Positions 60,762 to 64,000 of a DNA stretch of 64,000 nt are shown piece by piece (within the stretch, counting starts at the first letter, position 1; every line of letters starts with the position of its first letter). Source of the DNA: Bacillota bacterium (lineage in GTDB: Bacteria; Bacillota; Clostridia; DSM-8532). The translations under genes and the position numbers were made by a program. Below the pieces are notes generated by a model. The model saw only the letters and a program-made list of their open reading frames with translations. It searched no databases and was not told the DNA's origin. The stretch covers positions 46,781 to 110,780 of the forward strand of contig JAEZTB010000060.1 in the NCBI GenBank assembly GCA_023443745.1, in the 5' to 3' direction.

Positions 60762-61592
60762 ATGTTTAAAAGTACATTCCATGCACACAGTCGGTTTGAT
60801 GACGGACAGGAAGAGCTTGAATCCTATATACGTGCCGCTTTGGCGAAGGATTTCAAAGTATTTGGATTTTCCGCTCATGCCCCGGTCAACTTTGACAGTG
60901 ACTGGAATATGAAGCAGGATGACTTTTTAGAATATATCGAAGCCACCAAAGCCCTGAAAGAAAAATACAAGGACTCCATTGAAATATATACGGGTCTGGA
61001 AACGGACTACTATACGGGTTGTACTGATTGGCGCAAAAAGAAAGGTATCGATTACACCGTTGGTGCCGTTCACTTCCTAAAAAACGAAGAAACCGGCCGA
61101 TTGATGCCCATGGATGGGAGCCGCCAAGAATTTGATGAATCCTTGAAGGAAGGCTTCGATGGGGATATTCAGGCACTATACAAAGCTTATTACGGCCAAA
61201 TCCGGGATATGCTCCTTAAGATGCCACCCAATATTGTAGCCCACTTGGACGTCATACGAAAAAACAACCAAGATAATGCCTATTTTGACGAAGAGGATGA
61301 ACCATACCGGGATGAGGTCATCAAAACACTGGATATCATCTCCCTCACCCACACCATTGTGGAAGTCAATACAGGTGGAATCGCACGGGGCTATATGAAA
61401 GAACCCTATCCAAGCACCTGGATTCTTGAGGCCTGCCTCGATATGGATATTCCAATCATGGTGAATTCCGATACTCATCATCCTGAAACCATTGATTATT
61501 ATTACGAAGAAGCTGTCGCCCTCCTGAAAGGAATAGGCTTTCGCCGGCAACGGATTCTTTATGGAAATGAATGGCGTGATGTTAGTTTATAA
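60762..61592 (+). CDS. hisK: Histidinol-phosphatase, PHP type (HisK-like)
   Basis: 276 residues. PHP metal motifs TFHAHSRFDDGQEE at the N-terminus, FSAHAPVNF, VGAVHFL, HLDVIRKNN and NSDTHHPE near the C-terminus. Matches histidinol-phosphatase of the PHP family, which dephosphorylates L-histidinol phosphate in histidine synthesis. No other his genes are adjacent, so a different phosphoester substrate is possible. AAAAGGAG precedes the ATG. Confidence 0.85.
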   Translation: MFKSTFHAHSRFDDGQEELESYIRAALAKDFKVFGFSAHAPVNFDSDWNMKQDDFLEYIEATKALKEKYKDSIEIYTGLETDYYTGCTDWRKKKGIDYTVGAVHFLKNEETGRLMPMDGSRQEFDESLKEGFDGDIQALYKAYYGQIRDMLLKMPPNIVAHLDVIRKNNQDNAYFDEEDEPYRDEVIKTLDIISLTHTIVEVNTGGIARGYMKEPYPSTWILEACLDMDIPIMVNSDTHHPETIDYYYEEAVALLKGIGFRRQRILYGNEWRDVSL

Positions 61593-61610
61593 ACCTGAAA
61601 GGAAAACAAT

Positions 61611-63854
61611 ATGAAAGCAATACACCTTATAGGTGGCGGAGATGAAGGTGGGGCCAAGAGTCATGTCCTTCAACTGGTAAAAGAACTGGGAAAGCATATT
61701 GAAGTCACGCTGGTCAGCTTCAGAAAGGGCTCGTTTCATGATGATGCCATTGCAATGGGGATTGATGCCCGGATTATAAAAACGGGAAATATTATCTTTG
61801 ATCTGCGTAAAACCTTAAAAATAGTAAAATCCGGTCATTATGATATTATTCATGCCCATGGCGCCAAAGCCAACATGATGGCGACCATCATCAAGCATCT
61901 GACGGGCATTCCCGTCGTGACGACTGTCCACAGCGACTACAAGCTGGACTACATGCACAGCCTTTTAAAGCGGTTTTCTTTTGGCGTCATCAATATGATA
62001 GCTTTAAGACGCATCAATTATCATGTCAGCGTTTCCAACAATTTTAAAGAGATGCTCATTGAACGCGGTTTTAATCCGCAGCGTATTTATTCGGTCTACA
62101 ACGGTATCCCGTTTGACAATGAAATAGAGCCCTGCACACGTGGAGAGTTCTTTCGGCGCTTCAAGGTTCCCTTTCCGGAGGATTGTGTGCTCATTGGCAT
62201 TATGGCCAGGCTTCACCCCGTAAAGGATCATGAGACCTTCCTGAGAGCAGCCGCAGAAGTGGTTAAAGCCAATCCTTCTGCCCGCTTCCTTATAAGCGGT
62301 CCCGGCGATGAACTGATGCCTCATCTCAAGCAGTTTGCCGATAAGCTTGGCTTGACATCTTACGTCTATTTCACCGGTATGGTTGACCGTCCTTTCGACT
62401 TCTTCCAGAGCATTGATATCAATGTGCTGACCTCCATCAGTGAAAGCTTTCCCTATGTCATTTTAGAGGCAACCCGCGTCGGGAAGGTCACAGTTAGCAC
62501 CCGGGTGGGCGGCTTGGGTGATCTCATTGACTCAGGCGTTAACGGCTATCTGGTACAACCCCGCGATTGGAAAACATTAGGGAAGCATCTCACCGAATTG
62601 TCTCTGAACAAGGAAAAACGGGAACATATGGGCGCGCTGTTGAAAGAAAAGGCCGAAAGAGAGTTTTCTCTTAAAAACATGTGCCAAACGCAGCTTTCCA
62701 TTTATGAAACAATATTAAAGAGCGAAGAAACGGTCAAGAAGGACGGCAAGCTATATGATATAGCCATCCTGGGTTACTACGGTTATAAAAACAGCGGAGA
62801 TGAAGCTATTCTACGCTCCACCTTGGATGCCTTAAGGAAGCTGGATCCTGAAATAACCCTTCTTGTGTTTTCAAAGGACCCCCGTGAAACAAAGAAAGTT
62901 TACCATGTAGATTCAGTCAATCGCTTCAATCTTCTAAAAGTTATGAAGCGGCTCAAAAAAACCCGGCTCTTCCTGGCAGGCGGAGGCAGCCTTATACAGG
63001 ACAATACCAGTACCCGGTCCATCCTTTATTATCTGACCGTTTTGAAAATGGCTGAAAAACTGGGTACACGGGTTATGCTCTTCGCCAATGGCATCGGCCC
63101 AATTAAAAGGGCCTTTAACCGTCACTGTGCCGGAAAAACACTCAATAGTCTTAATGCTATCAGTTTACGGGACTCCGAGTCCTTCAATGAAATCAAGGCC
63201 TTGGGTATCAGCAAGCCCAGTATTTACGTGACCTCTGATCCCGCCATTCTCATGGAGCCCTCCGATAAGGCGAGCATCAACGAGCTTATGGTCAAGGAGC
63301 GAATTCCTCAGGACAAGCCTCTTATTGGCTTTTCCATACGTAAATGGGCTGACTCCGATTATTTGGATCAGATTGCAAAAATAGCGGATTACTGTGTGGA
63401 GCACTTTGGTGCTCATCCTGTTTTTATGCCCATGCAATACCCCTCTGATTACGAAATTTCTCAATCCATCAGAGCGCGTATGGAAAACTCCGCTTCGGTT
63501 ATAGAAGGAATGTACCGTCCTGAGGTTATGTTGGGCTTCACAGGGCGACTGGAGCTCTTGGTGGGTATGCGCCTGCACTCTCTTATATACGGGGCAAGCC
63601 AGTGTGTTCCATTAATCGGCTTGGTTTACGAGCCCAAGGTGGATGCTTTCTTAAAGGAAGTTGGACAGCCTTCGGCCGGAAGCATGGACAAGCTGGATGG
63701 AAATAGTGTTTGTTGTATTTTGAATGGAGTATGGGAAAGCAGAGTCCAGATCAGAGAGGTATTGAGAGAATCCAAGAAGCGGCTGGCCTTTATGGCTCAG
63801 AGCAATATTGAGATAGCCTATCACATGATAAGAGCAAAAGCATCTGATGATTAG
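61611..63854 (+). CDS. csaB: Glycosyltransferase-CsaB pyruvyl transferase fusion
   Basis: 747 residues in two parts. Residues 1-370 are a GT-B family 4 glycosyltransferase (GGGDEGGAKSHVLQLVKEL, VYNGIPFDN, VGGLGDLIDSGVNGYLV with the EX7E-like region). Residues 380-745 are a CsaB-type polysaccharide pyruvyl transferase (AILGYYGYKNSGDEAILRS, LFANGIGPI, VGMRLHSLIYG). CsaB adds pyruvate ketals to secondary cell-wall polymer, which anchors SLH-domain proteins. Fusion with a glycosyltransferase suggests joint synthesis and modification of that polymer. Codes continuously with no frameshift; AAAGGAAAACAAT precedes the ATG. Confidence 0.88.
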   Translation: MKAIHLIGGGDEGGAKSHVLQLVKELGKHIEVTLVSFRKGSFHDDAIAMGIDARIIKTGNIIFDLRKTLKIVKSGHYDIIHAHGAKANMMATIIKHLTGIPVVTTVHSDYKLDYMHSLLKRFSFGVINMIALRRINYHVSVSNNFKEMLIERGFNPQRIYSVYNGIPFDNEIEPCTRGEFFRRFKVPFPEDCVLIGIMARLHPVKDHETFLRAAAEVVKANPSARFLISGPGDELMPHLKQFADKLGLTSYVYFTGMVDRPFDFFQSIDINVLTSISESFPYVILEATRVGKVTVSTRVGGLGDLIDSGVNGYLVQPRDWKTLGKHLTELSLNKEKREHMGALLKEKAEREFSLKNMCQTQLSIYETILKSEETVKKDGKLYDIAILGYYGYKNSGDEAILRSTLDALRKLDPEITLLVFSKDPRETKKVYHVDSVNRFNLLKVMKRLKKTRLFLAGGGSLIQDNTSTRSILYYLTVLKMAEKLGTRVMLFANGIGPIKRAFNRHCAGKTLNSLNAISLRDSESFNEIKALGISKPSIYVTSDPAILMEPSDKASINELMVKERIPQDKPLIGFSIRKWADSDYLDQIAKIADYCVEHFGAHPVFMPMQYPSDYEISQSIRARMENSASVIEGMYRPEVMLGFTGRLELLVGMRLHSLIYGASQCVPLIGLVYEPKVDAFLKEVGQPSAGSMDKLDGNSVCCILNGVWESRVQIREVLRESKKRLAFMAQSNIEIAYHMIRAKASDD

Positions 63855-63869
63855 GATAAAATTATTAAG

Positions 63870-64000
63870 GAACAGCTAAATAATAAAACCCGATTTTTAG
63901 GGGAGATATTTTTCGAAAAGACAAGGCGGAGGAGGGAGGAATAATTGCTTTATTCCGACTGACGACAACGCTGGATTTTCGGAAAATAGCCCCCTCAAAA
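63870..64000. repeat. Palindromic repeat element at the window end
   Basis: Arms GGGGAGATATTTTTCGAAAA (63900-63919) and TTTTCGGAAAATAGCCCC (63976-63993) pair imperfectly around an inner hairpin GGAATAA/TTATTCC (63938-63956). The preceding GGAACAGCTAAA is shared with 3600-3611. Nested palindrome without ORF, like a small non-coding mobile or REP-like element. It may extend past the window. Confidence 0.5.

Noticed and set aside
1..64000. CRISPR arrays, transposases, integrases, or phage genes.
   Set aside because: I saw no regularly spaced direct repeats with unique spacers, and none of the proteins resemble recombinases, transposases or phage structural proteins.

Overview
The window looks like part of a chromosome from an anaerobic, carbohydrate-using member of the Clostridia (Bacillota). 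Evidence: strong AGGAGG-type ribosome binding sites, TTGACA/TATAAT-type promoters, a T-box leader, a ZTP (pfl-motif) riboswitch, pyruvate formate-lyase, PyrK/PyrD type-B dihydroorotate dehydrogenase, iron-sulfur L-serine dehydratase, arginine deiminase, an [FeFe]-hydrogenase-like protein, YesMN/LplABC sugar uptake, and a secreted protein with a dockerin-like pair of calcium repeats. I do not name a species. I see no phage, transposase, CRISPR array or plasmid functions; almost everything is intact chromosomal coding sequence.

Layout. 0.1-4.3 kb: a TldD/PmbA peptidase pair, then the convergent serine dehydratase genes sdaAA/sdaAB. 4.4-10.2 kb: a five-gene signalling operon (REC-kinase, solute-binding sensor protein, membrane PAS kinase, CheY-like receiver, AraC-type response regulator). 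10.3-13.8 kb: two different prolyl-tRNA synthetases behind one T-box leader. 13.8-19.9 kb: a probable gene remnant, a solo DUF1858 protein, RlmA-like methyltransferase, NAD synthetase, arginine deiminase and a PstS-like lipoprotein. 20.0-26.9 kb: an acetyltransferase, a GH2 glycosidase with a GPH-type sugar symporter and a divergent AraC regulator, and a nitroreductase. 26.9-30.5 kb: a two-component system with an ABC-2 type exporter. 30.6-38.3 kb: a YesM/YesN and LplABC-like sugar ABC system, tRNA-Gly, and another AraC regulator. 38.5-40.7 kb: a DUF4091 protein and a CBM-like protein with a lysine-rich tail. 40.8-47.4 kb: RNA modification enzymes, an RsbW-like ATPase and a pyrimidine gene set (pyrK, pyrD, a long PyrE-like protein). 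47.5-51.1 kb: a six-gene operon around a sensory-type [FeFe]-hydrogenase-like protein. 51.2-55.6 kb: an OadG-tail-like small protein, ApgM, the dockerin-like protein and a membrane PP2C phosphatase with a LysM domain. 55.7-58.9 kb: ZTP riboswitch, pflB and pflA. 58.9-63.9 kb: an acyl-CoA synthetase, a histidinol phosphatase and a glycosyltransferase-CsaB fusion. The window ends in a palindromic repeat element.

How it fits together. Two transporter systems and their local AraC or YesMN regulators point to uptake and intracellular cleavage of oligosaccharides. Pyruvate formate-lyase, arginine deiminase and serine dehydratase fit fermentative energy metabolism. The most interesting system is the hydrogenase-like operon at 47.5-51.1 kb. 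The hydrogenase-like protein keeps the H-cluster cysteines but has alanine where catalytic enzymes have the proton-relay cysteine. It is co-transcribed with two DRTGG proteins, an RsbW-like kinase fold, a PHP phosphoesterase and a DUF1858 protein, which suggests a redox or H2 sensing relay rather than metabolism. Several small palindromic intergenic elements recur within the window and are described as findings.
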